Assembly: GCA_027574665.1 (NCBI GenBank)
Contig: CM050656.1
Span: forward strand, 8,631,501-8,695,500
Direction of reading: 5' to 3'
DNA: 64,000 nt
Origin: Rhynochetos jubatus
Taxonomy: Eukaryota; Chordata; Aves; Eurypygiformes; Rhynochetidae
Shown: positions 44,201 to 50,615 of the stretch, one piece after another
Layout of the letters: every line of letters starts with the position of its first letter
Numbering within the stretch: the first letter of the stretch is position 1
Notes under the pieces: model-generated
Databases searched by the model: none
Seen by the model: the letters and a program-made list of their open reading frames with translations, nothing else
Told to the model about the DNA's origin: nothing
Position numbers and translations under genes: made by a program

Positions 44201-46378
44201 ATGTTAAGTCAGAAGAGCCAAGAGTCAACCTGTACAAAACAGACTCTGTGGCCACCTGTGGCTGGAGCTAAAAGCAATGAGAATGTTTGGGGGCTTGGTT
44301 GGGTTTTTTTTAAAGAAAAAAAGAATGATGTTGAGGAAAAAAATGTTCCATTTGAGTATCATTTAATTTTTCCCCTCCTAATTAGAGAAAACCATTAAGC
44401 TAAGCTTCTCCATTAAATGTCACTTGGCCAAGACATAAGTATAAAGAACATTTAAGAAATAACAGATTTTAGAGAGGTCTCTGATGGAAGACGTTGAAAA
44501 TCCAGCCTAGTGAATTTATGGGCAATGTACATCCAAAGGAAAAAAAGAAAACATCACAGTGTTTTGGTTGAGAAGTGCATTCCGTTACCCCCGACTCACC
44601 GGAGAGATATATGGTGCTGGAGTCTGGCATTGGCTGAGAAGGATCTTTATTCCTGTGGCATTTTTATTCCTTTCAAACATTAAATTATCTTTATATGTAC
44701 CTTTCACTCCCAAGAAAAGGCGCCTTCAATAGATTTTTGTTTTTCTTCATAGTGAAGATTTATACTTTGGTGGTTTGAAGTTGATATACTTTACATTGTT
44801 AGTCAATAATCTCAACTTTACCCTAAACAGCAAGGGCTCAGAAAGTCTTGGGCTTTGAGATTATTTTTTCTTCAGTCTCTAAATGCTTTTTTCCTGGATA
44901 GCACATTCCTAGATGGCTTAATGCTCTCTTGGCTTGGGCACAACGATATCTTTGGTGAGCTGGGGCCAAAGAGTTTCAAACCAGGCAGTCAGCGTTCCCT
45001 CACCGCCATCAATATGAATATTTTTACTGCTGACTTTAGCAGAGAAATTGAGAGTTGAAAAAACCTGAAGGTGCTGAGCTATCCTTTTGGCCCAGCAGCT
45101 CCACACTGTAGCCCAAAGCCACCTGGGATGGTTCCTAGTGGACCCTCTTCATCTCAGTCAAAACACGTATGGCCTGGGTCCCCTCACTAGACCTGTCTCT
45201 CCTTATATCTGGAATTGCATTCAAACCATGAGAAAGAGGGATGCATTTCACTCACAGGCCACCAAGTCATGGATCGTCCAGCAAGGAAATAGCCTCCAAT
45301 GGTCCCCCGGCTCGCTCGTATTGATGACTGAAAACACAGGAAAAAGAAAAGTGTTTTCCTCCATTCACCCACCCACAAGTCAGACCCAATGCCCATTTCA
45401 GTAGCCCTGAAACACCCCATCAGCAACCTCTTGCACCACCCTAACCCTACTCCCTTGGGTGTCACTGCGGTCAACTGTCTCGCCCCCTCAGAGCAGCACA
45501 GACGGGTGGTGCGTGGCTCTGACACAGGCTGAAGCAGGGCCCCTGGGAAAGGCACCTAATTTTGAGAAATCTAGGAGTCTGTCTGCTCTCAGCCATGCGA
45601 AGATACATGTTTGCAGCTCCAAGAAAGGCTGCCCACCTTCTGACAGTGGCATGCATCAAGAGGAAGCATGTCCTTCCTCACTGTCCAGCAGCCCTAGCAA
45701 AGGCCTTCAGAGCCAAATATGGGAGAACACGGCACAGGGATGAGAAATAGAGGACAAATTTGTATTGCATGGGATGCCATCATGAACTGCATTTGGGCAG
45801 GACATGCAGGTGCACTCCAGGATGGTGAGCAGTGCCCTGCTGCAGCTCCTGCTGCCTTCTTCCTGCTGCTGTGGGTTCAGGGTTTCCAGCAGCCCCACAC
45901 TTGCATGGCCACATCACCCAGCCCCATCTGGGAACTGCGTGTGACCTGCAGGGACTGTGAGAGCAACAGGATGGATATCCCTAGGCCAGCAAGAACAGGA
46001 CAAGAGGTAGACATCATATCCCAGCAACCTCCAGGGAATAACTCCTTGGTTGTCTCCATGTGGGTGTGTGGGTGAGGACTGACAAGAAGATCACTATCAC
46101 CCCCAAACTTGCTCAATAGGCCCCAGGATAGCAGTATGCACAGAGGATGCCCTTTGCAGGCAAACACCTTTGTCCTCAGGAGGGCTCCAGGGAGGGTGAA
46201 AGGCTCTCTGCTTCAGGCAGACCTAAACCCAGTCACCTCAGGGACTCACCCATATCCCGACGATGAGGACAAAGGCGAAGTATAAAACCACGACGATGAT
46301 GTCTGCCACCCCAAAGGCCACCGTCGTGTCCTCTGGCAGCATGGGCAGCTCCGTGGCGGCTGGGGTCGGCTGGCTCAT
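23080..46378 (-). CDS. SLC5A9: SLC5A9: sodium/sugar cotransporter SGLT4, complete gene, 14 coding exons
   Basis: A plasma-membrane symporter that uses the sodium gradient to import sugars; human SGLT4 prefers mannose, fructose and 1,5-anhydroglucitol in gut and kidney. I joined 14 exons with consistent phases into 666 codons (human SGLT4 is about 681). The translation matches SGLT4 nearly throughout, with 14 expected membrane helices. In SGLT1 terms the sugar-site residues are N76 (N78), E100 (E102), W284 (W291), K314 (K321) and Q450 (Q457). L81 replaces His83, A280 replaces Thr287 and C283 replaces Tyr290, which from memory is the SGLT4 pattern. A sodium-site serine pair lies in [13 protein letters not shown]245 is in an N-T-T glycosylation sequon in the large extracellular loop. 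The C-terminus ends in a final helix and AYFG. The cytoplasmic loop before it is shorter than in human. The gene looks intact. Confidence 0.95.
23289..25565 (-). other. SLC5A9 intron 13
   Basis: 2.3 kb with a plus-strand CR1 fragment at 23955-24288. AT-rich DNA at 23.6-23.95 kb precedes it. No other feature is recognised. Confidence 0.8.
23955..24288 (+). mobile_element. CR1 LINE, 5'-truncated 3' end
   Basis: A well-preserved avian CR1 3' end, antisense to SLC5A9 in intron 13. It still encodes the end of the CR1 reverse-transcriptase ORF (fragments [16 protein letters not shown] and [11 protein letters not shown], with [12 protein letters not shown]) up to a TAG. The usual 3'UTR follows (GGTTGGAACTAGATGGTC) and the terminal repeat TTCTATGGTTCTATGATTC. 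The 5' part is missing, as is usual for CR1. Confidence 0.95.
25566..25713 (-). CDS. SLC5A9: SLC5A9 coding exon 13 (residues 549-597 plus first base of Ala598)
   Basis: 148 nt, phase 0 in and 1 out. It starts [14 protein letters not shown], matching the SGLT4 segment after the PIPEEQ helix. It then codes an acidic, poorly conserved cytoplasmic linker ([15 protein letters not shown]). The acceptor is CCCACCCCACAG and the donor GCAG|GTAGGG. The open frame runs past the donor, but only this end is in phase with exon 14. The linker is shorter than in human. Confidence 0.88.
26725..27304 (-). mobile_element. Solo LTR of an endogenous retrovirus (avian ERVL-like)
   Basis: Read on the minus strand it starts TGTTGTGGTTTAATCCCAG at 27304. 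It continues with GGGTTGAGATAAGGACAG, a TTTATGTGCTGAGCATGACG TATA-region, GGTCAGCTGTCCTGGCTCTG and AGAAAATTAACTCTATCCC. This is the order of a common avian LTR I recognise. The usual terminal CCAGGACA is lost or diverged, so the 3' boundary is approximate. No internal gag/pol/env sequence is nearby. It lies in SLC5A9 intron 12 in the gene's orientation. Assignment to ERVL is from memory. Confidence 0.8.
29805..29965 (+). repeat. Ancient MIR-like SINE fossil
   Basis: The chain CATCTCAAAGCGCTGCACAG, GGGGGAAATATCTGAGGCTC, AGCGCAAGGACCGACAC and CAGAGCTTCAGGTACTC parallels the MIR-type core (cells of 'gaaactgaggc ... caaggtcac ... cagagc'). It is heavily diverged and the boundaries are approximate. 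Confidence 0.45.
31965..32180 (-). CDS. SLC5A9: SLC5A9 coding exon 12 (residues 477-548)
   Basis: 72 codons, phase 0/0. It begins [14 protein letters not shown], completing the sodium:solute symporter signature 2 started in exon 11. It continues through the [13 protein letters not shown] loop to a helix ending CTPPIPEEQ. Acceptor CTTTTCTCAG, donor CAG|GTAAGT. Confidence 0.96.
32181..32732 (-). other. SLC5A9 intron 11
   Basis: About 0.55 kb. It contains a nearly pure pyrimidine tract on the plus strand at 32224-32310 (purines on the gene strand). Confidence 0.8.
32733..32901 (-). CDS. SLC5A9: SLC5A9 coding exon 11 (residues 420-476)
   Basis: 169 nt. The first base completes AG|A (Arg420), and the exon ends in phase 0 at GAGCCT|GTAAGT. 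It codes [20 protein letters not shown] and [21 protein letters not shown]450 corresponds to the sugar-site Gln457 of SGLT1. It ends FCKRINEP, the first half of symporter signature 2. Confidence 0.96.
32902..34095 (-). other. SLC5A9 intron 10
   Basis: 1.2 kb with no repeat recognised. It starts with the weak GTCCTT donor. Intron 9 (34247-34404, 158 bp) on the other side of exon 10 is the shortest in the gene. Confidence 0.75.
34096..34246 (-). CDS. SLC5A9: SLC5A9 coding exon 10 (residues 370-419 plus two bases of Arg420)
   Basis: 151 nt, phase 1 in and 2 out. It codes the helix [20 protein letters not shown] with the sodium-site serines, and the following [20 protein letters not shown] loop. 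The donor AG|GTCCTT keeps only the GT and the exonic AG of the consensus, much weaker than every other donor in the gene. Length and phase still fit exactly. Confidence 0.93.
34405..34512 (-). CDS. SLC5A9: SLC5A9 coding exon 9 (residues 334-369 plus first base of Gly370)
   Basis: 108 nt, phase 1/1. It codes the cysteine-rich extracellular loop [20 protein letters not shown] and [17 protein letters not shown]. The four cysteines are conserved in the family and probably form disulphides. It is shorter than a typical ORF cutoff. Acceptor TTCTACAG, donor GATG|GTGAGA. Confidence 0.94.
34513..35435 (-). other. SLC5A9 intron 8
   Basis: About 0.9 kb. It holds an imperfect local duplication: a 19-nt phrase (TGCCCTGTGTATTTCATCC at 35111) recurs 36 bp later at 35147 with two changes. 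Confidence 0.75.
35436..35571 (-). CDS. SLC5A9: SLC5A9 coding exon 8 (residues 289-333 plus first base of Asp334)
   Basis: 136 nt, phase 0 in and 1 out. It codes [20 protein letters not shown] and then [21 protein letters not shown]314 corresponds to the sugar-site Lys321 of SGLT1. The acceptor is CATTGCAG and the donor CCAG|GTAAGC. This is among the most conserved parts of the protein. Confidence 0.96.
35572..36379 (-). other. SLC5A9 intron 7
   Basis: About 0.8 kb, no feature seen. Confidence 0.8.
36380..36585 (-). CDS. SLC5A9: SLC5A9 coding exon 7 (residues 220-288)
   Basis: 206 nt, phase 1 in and 0 out. It encodes the large extracellular loop ([11 protein letters not shown], the NTT sequon at N245, [18 protein letters not shown]). 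It then enters the sugar-pocket helix ALWCWCTDQ with W284 (SGLT1 Trp291), and A280 and C283 in place of SGLT1 Thr287 and Tyr290. This exon is split up by stops in other frames, so it is easy to miss by ORF length alone. Confidence 0.93.
36586..37365 (-). other. SLC5A9 intron 6
   Basis: About 0.8 kb. A pyrimidine-rich stretch (36660-36720 on the plus strand) is the only texture seen. Confidence 0.8.
37366..37446 (-). CDS. SLC5A9: SLC5A9 coding exon 6 (residues 193-219 plus split Gly220)
   Basis: 81 nt, phase 1/1. It codes [20 protein letters not shown] and ALVLMFIG. The GGL-x-A-V-x-Y-T-D segment belongs to the sodium:solute symporter family signature. Donor ATAG|GTAAGG. Confidence 0.94.
37447..38011 (-). 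other. SLC5A9 intron 5
   Basis: About 0.6 kb, nothing notable seen. Confidence 0.8.
38012..38117 (-). CDS. SLC5A9: SLC5A9 coding exon 5 (residues 158-192 plus split Gly193)
   Basis: 106 nt, phase 0 in and phase 1 out. It codes [20 protein letters not shown] and the next helix to VYTIAG. The split glycine codon G|GC joins exon 6 to give the family motif Y-T-x-x-G-G-L. The acceptor is TTTATTCCAG and the donor G|GTAAAT. Confidence 0.94.
38118..40717 (-). other. SLC5A9 intron 4
   Basis: 2.6 kb, the second longest intron. No repeat family was recognised; open frames are short and scattered on both strands. Confidence 0.8.
40718..40882 (-). CDS. SLC5A9: SLC5A9 coding exon 4 (residues 103-157)
   Basis: 55 codons, phase 0/0. 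It covers two helices and the loop [20 protein letters not shown], a hallmark of the SGLT branch. It ends IFTKIS|GTATGT, a slightly non-consensus but acceptable donor. Confidence 0.95.
40883..42692 (-). other. SLC5A9 intron 3
   Basis: 1.8 kb. It includes a 160-codon gene-strand open frame (41548-41066) with unrecognised content, and a plus-strand TATA-like GCATAAAAATAAG near 41300. Together these hint at an old LTR-type insertion, but I could not define ends. Confidence 0.7.
42693..42797 (-). CDS. SLC5A9: SLC5A9 coding exon 3 (residues 68-102)
   Basis: 35 codons, phase 0/0. It contains the unwound sodium- and sugar-binding helix [16 protein letters not shown]76 corresponds to SGLT1 Asn78, and Leu81 stands where SGLT1 has the sugar-contacting His83. 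GGFEWN at the end carries E100 (SGLT1 Glu102). Donor AAC|GTGAGT. Confidence 0.96.
42798..45255 (-). other. SLC5A9 intron 2
   Basis: 2.5 kb, partly AT-rich (44.3-44.9 kb). Only short open frames without family features were seen; no repeat was recognised. Confidence 0.8.
45256..45327 (-). CDS. SLC5A9: SLC5A9 coding exon 2 (residues 44-67)
   Basis: 24 codons, phase 0 on both sides, TTTTCAG| to CCT|GTGAGT. It encodes [20 protein letters not shown], the conserved loop of the SGLT family before transport helix 1. Confidence 0.95.
45328..46249 (-). other. SLC5A9 intron 1
   Basis: 0.9 kb with no repeat recognised. Standard GTGAGT donor and TTTTCAG acceptor. Confidence 0.85.
46250..46378 (-). CDS. 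SLC5A9: SLC5A9 coding exon 1 (residues 1-43)
   Basis: Starts at the ATG 46378-46376 in a good context (GCAGCCATGA). It codes a short extracellular N-terminus ([19 protein letters not shown]) and the first helix ([19 protein letters not shown]). The donor is TGG|GTGAGT, phase 0. An in-frame second Met at residue 13 is unlikely to be the start because the first has a strong context. N-terminal residues differ from human, as is usual here. Confidence 0.92.
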
Positions 46379-46407
46379 GGCTGCGAGCGAACAGCTGATT
46401 TTCTCTC

Positions 46408-46440
46408 TCACACTGGACTTTGGTGCACGGCGGCCTTCAT
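46408..46440 (-). other. Short upstream ORF before SLC5A9 (10 codons)
   Basis: ATG at 46440-46438 opens MKAAVHQSPV and stops at 46410-46408, 29 nt before the SLC5A9 ATG. It has a purine at -3. It would be in the 5'UTR only if transcription starts upstream of it, which the sequence does not show. Confidence 0.35.
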
Positions 46441-46449
46441 CGCTTCCCT

Positions 46450-46462
46450 TGTAATAATTAAC
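46450..46462 (-). promoter_or_regulatory. HNF1-like site upstream of SLC5A9
   Basis: On the gene strand GTTAATTATTACA starts 84 bp before the ATG and ends 72 bp before it. It matches the HNF1 consensus GTTAATNATTAAC except for its last two bases. HNF1 factors drive SGLT1 and SGLT2 promoters in gut and kidney, so the site fits the gene. Whether it lies in the promoter or the 5'UTR depends on the unknown start of transcription. Confidence 0.5.
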
Positions 46463-48600
46463 AAGGTGGAAAAGGTGTGAGTGGAGAGCGGGAGCCAGGC
46501 AGGACTGTGGCTAACATTTTCCCAGCAGGCCTCAGCAGAAGCTTTGTCTCCATGGGTCACGAAGGAGGACCTCCCCATAGCTCTGTGGTGTGCGCGTCCC
46601 TCCCAGATGCTCCTGCATCTGTCTACCAGCGGTCCCCTCTCCTGCCCATTTACCCATTGGTGACAGGCACTGGGATGGCAAATGGATACGTGTCACATCG
46701 TCTTGTTCCTCACCCCTCTTTAACATCACAGCCATCATGGCCACATCACAGCATCCTACAGGGAAATGTTCCTCCTAAGAGCAGCTGCTGGTCTTTCTTC
46801 CTGGTGCGGGAGGTAAGGTATTGATGGGTGCAGGACCAGCTGCAGGCACCCTTGCCCCTTTCCTCACTCTGTCCAGCTGTATCCTGCCTCCTTCCCCATC
46901 CCGGGCTGCAGCTTGGGCGTATTCTGTGCTGCAGAGAGACCCACAGCCCGGCAGATGGTCAGCAGACAGGGCGCACGTGTTACGCTGCACGTTCCCTTTG
47001 CAGATAGCAACAGTGGGAAGTGCAGGCAGGGGACAGCTGAGTTTTCTTGACAGGCTCTCCAGGCCAGCAGCAAAGGAGTTAAGCTGCTTGTGTGACAAGC
47101 AGAGCCAATGCCAGGTCACCTACAAGAGTCGGGAAAGCTGCAGTGGCAGCAGGAGCACCAGCTGTCTTGGGACATGGGCAGGTAGGAGGGGGCTGTCCCC
47201 TACCACATCAGCAAACTGTGAACCGCAGGTCCTTCTCCCCTTCCTGGCAGCTGCCTGGTGCAGCAGAGTCTTTTCTCAGCTGTGTGGGATGTCTCGCCCT
47301 TCTCTGCCTCTTAATGCTGGGGCCAGGCAGCACCTGTGCCCCCACCCCCATCTGCACCAGGGCCCTGCTCGGAGGCGGTGGGGGGAGTCCAGGATGGTCC
47401 CTGCAGGTGCTTCAGTCAACACTCATAACCCAAGAGCCTGAGACAGGCAGACAGACACAGACCTGTCTTCACAGTGTGGTCCCTAATGATGCTCAAAGAC
47501 ATTCACCTCTCACAGATTTTGGCTCCTGACACCACCCTTAAAGTCATGGGGGCTCGTGGCATCCATTTCCTCCTTAGTTTATAAACACAAACATCTCCAG
47601 ACCATGACTGACCCAGGTCACCCTCTGGAGATCTCCCTCTTCTCCCTATGCTGGCTGAGGAAGAGCTGCTTCCTGCTAGGTGCCCACAGTGCTGTGAATG
47701 CCCCTCCAAGACAGTGTCATCCTCCAAGATTGCCTCCATTTCCCCACCCGCAGCAGCACCAGGGAAATCACAGGTATGCTGGAGATGTTTTCTGAGCGCT
47801 GCTATGGAGGGGATGCTGCTGTAGCAGATGATGGAGCAGTGGGTTGGGCCAGCAGGCAAAGTGGGGGGCTATGACATGTCCCTGGGAGAGGTTTGGTTTG
47901 GGGCTGCCACCCTGGCAGGCTCAGCAGGGCTTAGCCTGGGGCCTGTGAGAAAAGAAAGGATGGAGGGCTCTAGCTGGATGTGAAAAGAAAGAGAACACTT
48001 GGGCCACACACAGGGTGGCTCTGACAGTGACACCAGCACCAAGACTCAAGCTCCGAGGTGGCTGCAAAGGTCTCTCCATCACCTCTGTCTGTAGCTGTCT
48101 CATACCTGCCATGAGGGACAGGACACCTCAGATGAGGGTTTGGGGACAAGGTGGGGACCCTCCAGCACCAGCCCAGCTCTCCTTGGCACCATCAGCCCCC
48201 TGGATCAGGACACAGGGTGTGGGTCACACCTCCCCTCTGCCCTGTTGGTGGGACAGCTTTGGGAGGACGGGCCAAGGCTCATGCCAGGGTCTGCAGAGCC
48301 AGTACGGAGCTGGCTGCGGGGACAAGCCTCCTGCAGGCAGTGCCCCGCTCCTCAAAGCGGATCCAACTCCTACCTCCCTCAACCTCCTCTGGCTGTGGTC
48401 CCTCACCCCGTGACATATCAGATGGGACATTTTAAGCTTCAGTAAGCTTTACTTCTTCTCAGTTTCAAGGGAAGCAACAAAACCTCTCTCTCATTCTGTT
48501 TTATCCCCCTCCCTCCCAGCATTTTCTTGCAAATGCTGGCTACCTACTGGCTCATTAATTGCACTGCTAAAGCAAGGCCCCCATCCACCCCAGGCTGAGG
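46463..48600. other. DNA immediately upstream of SLC5A9
   Basis: GC-rich, non-repetitive. It should contain the SLC5A9 promoter, but apart from the HNF1-like site at 46450-46462 I see no TATA box or clear initiator. Open frames here (for example 46821-47441 plus, 206 codons) look like composition effects. Confidence 0.45.
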
Positions 48601-50581
48601 CTCTCTGGGAATGATGCCTCCCCATAGTCTCATTGCCCACAAGAGGCTTTTCAGGACTAAAATGTTTCACTGAGCTCAAGTACAGTTACCAGAAATTAAA
48701 TATCTGGAAGCCTAAACCCCCTGGTGCGAACAGGCAGCTCTGCCTGTGCAGAGCTGGTTTACACTCACCCACACGCTTTTCCCACTGCAGCACCCGAAAG
48801 CAGAAAGGAAGTTGCCTAATCTTGAAACGTATTAAATCGCTGTCCAAGAAGAAAATAGAGCCAATATCTCTGGTCTTCCCAAACCAGGAATCCTGCTCCC
48901 CCATGGGCATCCCAACCCAAAGGACTTGCCCAACCCAGCCCTTCACCCCACCTTCCCAAGGTGCTGTACCAGCAACAGTTAACACCTGCAAACGCTTGAA
49001 GGCTTGCACTCCTGAACAGGCAACACCTCTAATGAGCTATTCCCAGCACTGGGAGCTGTCAGGAGTCCGTCGGACCCACCAGAACGACATTGGCTTATGG
49101 TGGCAGGACTCTGTTGAGTGTTATTACAGCAACTGGATCACCCCAAGCTGTAGTGGCCAACCCCATCGCTGGTGCAATCGGGCAGGGTTGCAGCGGCTGC
49201 ACCTTGAACGCGGACGGTACCTCGAGCACATCCACGGCGGTTCCCTCCTTCCCGACTGCACGGTGGTCGCGTGGCCCTCCCGCCTTCAGTCCCAGTCAGG
49301 CAGGCGTTGCTCTGCTCACCACTCCTCGGGGCCAGATGTGGAGGTGTGCTCTTCCCACGCCTCCCCCGGGACATGGCCGCCGTCCCTGCCCATGGACAAG
49401 GGGATGACGCATGCTGGTGTTGCATGAAGCTCGCGCTGTCTCTGGGCCAGGAGCCCCAGGCGAGAAGCACGCTCACATGGTTCCGCCAGCCACAGCAGCA
49501 GGCCAGCGCTTATCTCCCGCTCCACGCACCCTTAAGTCAACACTGGCAGCTATCAACCCCCAGGAGATGTGGCGCTCCTTGCCCTGGGAATGGAGCAAGG
49601 AATTCACGTTCCCAGGGAACAATAAAACCTCAGCCTGGCTGACAAACAAGCAGCCATTGGAGTGAGATATTAGAGCAGCACAAGCCCAGCAGGTGAGAGC
49701 GGGCAGATCTCCAATGATTCTGGGGGAGGCACACTCCTTTGCTCCCGCTTGTCTCCAGGGGAGCTGGCAACGCACCCCGAACATAACTACTGCAGCAAAC
49801 CCCCTGTCCCCGGCAGGTAGAGCGCCTCAAAGCCTCCAGCCACGCGTGCCAAGCTGAAATTTCCTTCCCCAAAGCTAAGGGACAGGTCGGCTCACGTTCT
49901 CAGTAGTGGTGGCAGAGGAGGGGCTGGGCATGGTGGGGAGGGGTGAGCTGGTGAGCACAAGGGAAAAAACTGCTGTGGGGTGTCACCCATGGCACCAACA
50001 GCCAGAGGTGGAGGTGTTGGCTGTACTCATGGGGGTAACGGGCATGGAGGCGGAGGAATACAGATCTTCATCTTCTCCCCATTCCTCTCCAGAGACATCA
50101 CTTTTCTGCCTCCCAAAAAACCTTTCCTCCTCCCTCCAGGACTGACTCCCTGGCTCATGCCTGGCTTCATGCAGTCCTTTTTGTCTTCACAAGGGCTGAG
50201 AGTGGGGCTAGCAAATGGGGGCAGAAGACAGCCTCTGGAGCTCAGATGGTGGGGCTGGGGCTACCTCATGTCTCTCATCTTCTTGGGTAGAGCTGGGCCC
50301 GGTGGCACGGAACCCTGCACACACAGCCTCCCCCAGCACTGTGGTGATGCCCAGCAGAGGTGCAGGCGGGCTGCAGAGGAGCAGCAGCCCTGTACAACCA
50401 CACCGTTTAAGCAGTATCTCAGTGCTCCTGCAGCACTGTTAATGCACTCTCCCCTCCTTGCAGCAAGCGACAGGACGTTCAGTGTCTTCTGGTGGAGTGT
50501 GCTCCCTCGCTCACGTCACCGCAGCTGAGAATGAGCCCTTCAGGGACTGGAAATTGTAAGTGGCATTTCAAAGTGTGCTGC

Positions 50582-50583
<2 letters not shown>
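48601..50583. other. Upstream intergenic DNA with the longest open frame of the window
   Basis: A plus-strand frame of 264 codons (48633-49427) crosses a CpG-rich patch (about 49160-49400). No domain, signal peptide or membrane segment is visible in it and its composition is irregular. I do not call it a gene. Nothing else was recognised in this stretch. Confidence 0.35.

Positions 50584-50613
<30 letters not shown>
50584..50613 (+). repeat. Poly(A) tract of 30 A
   Basis: 30 uninterrupted A. The hexamer GTGCTG occurs just before it (50574-50579) and just after it (50614-50619). It could be a plain homopolymer or the tail of a retrocopy with a short target duplication; no parent gene is recognised upstream. 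Confidence 0.95.

Positions 50614-50615
<2 letters not shown>

Noticed and set aside
46821..47441. 206-codon plus-strand open frame upstream of SLC5A9
   Set aside because: GC-rich composition with overlapping frames on both strands; no domain, signal or splice context.
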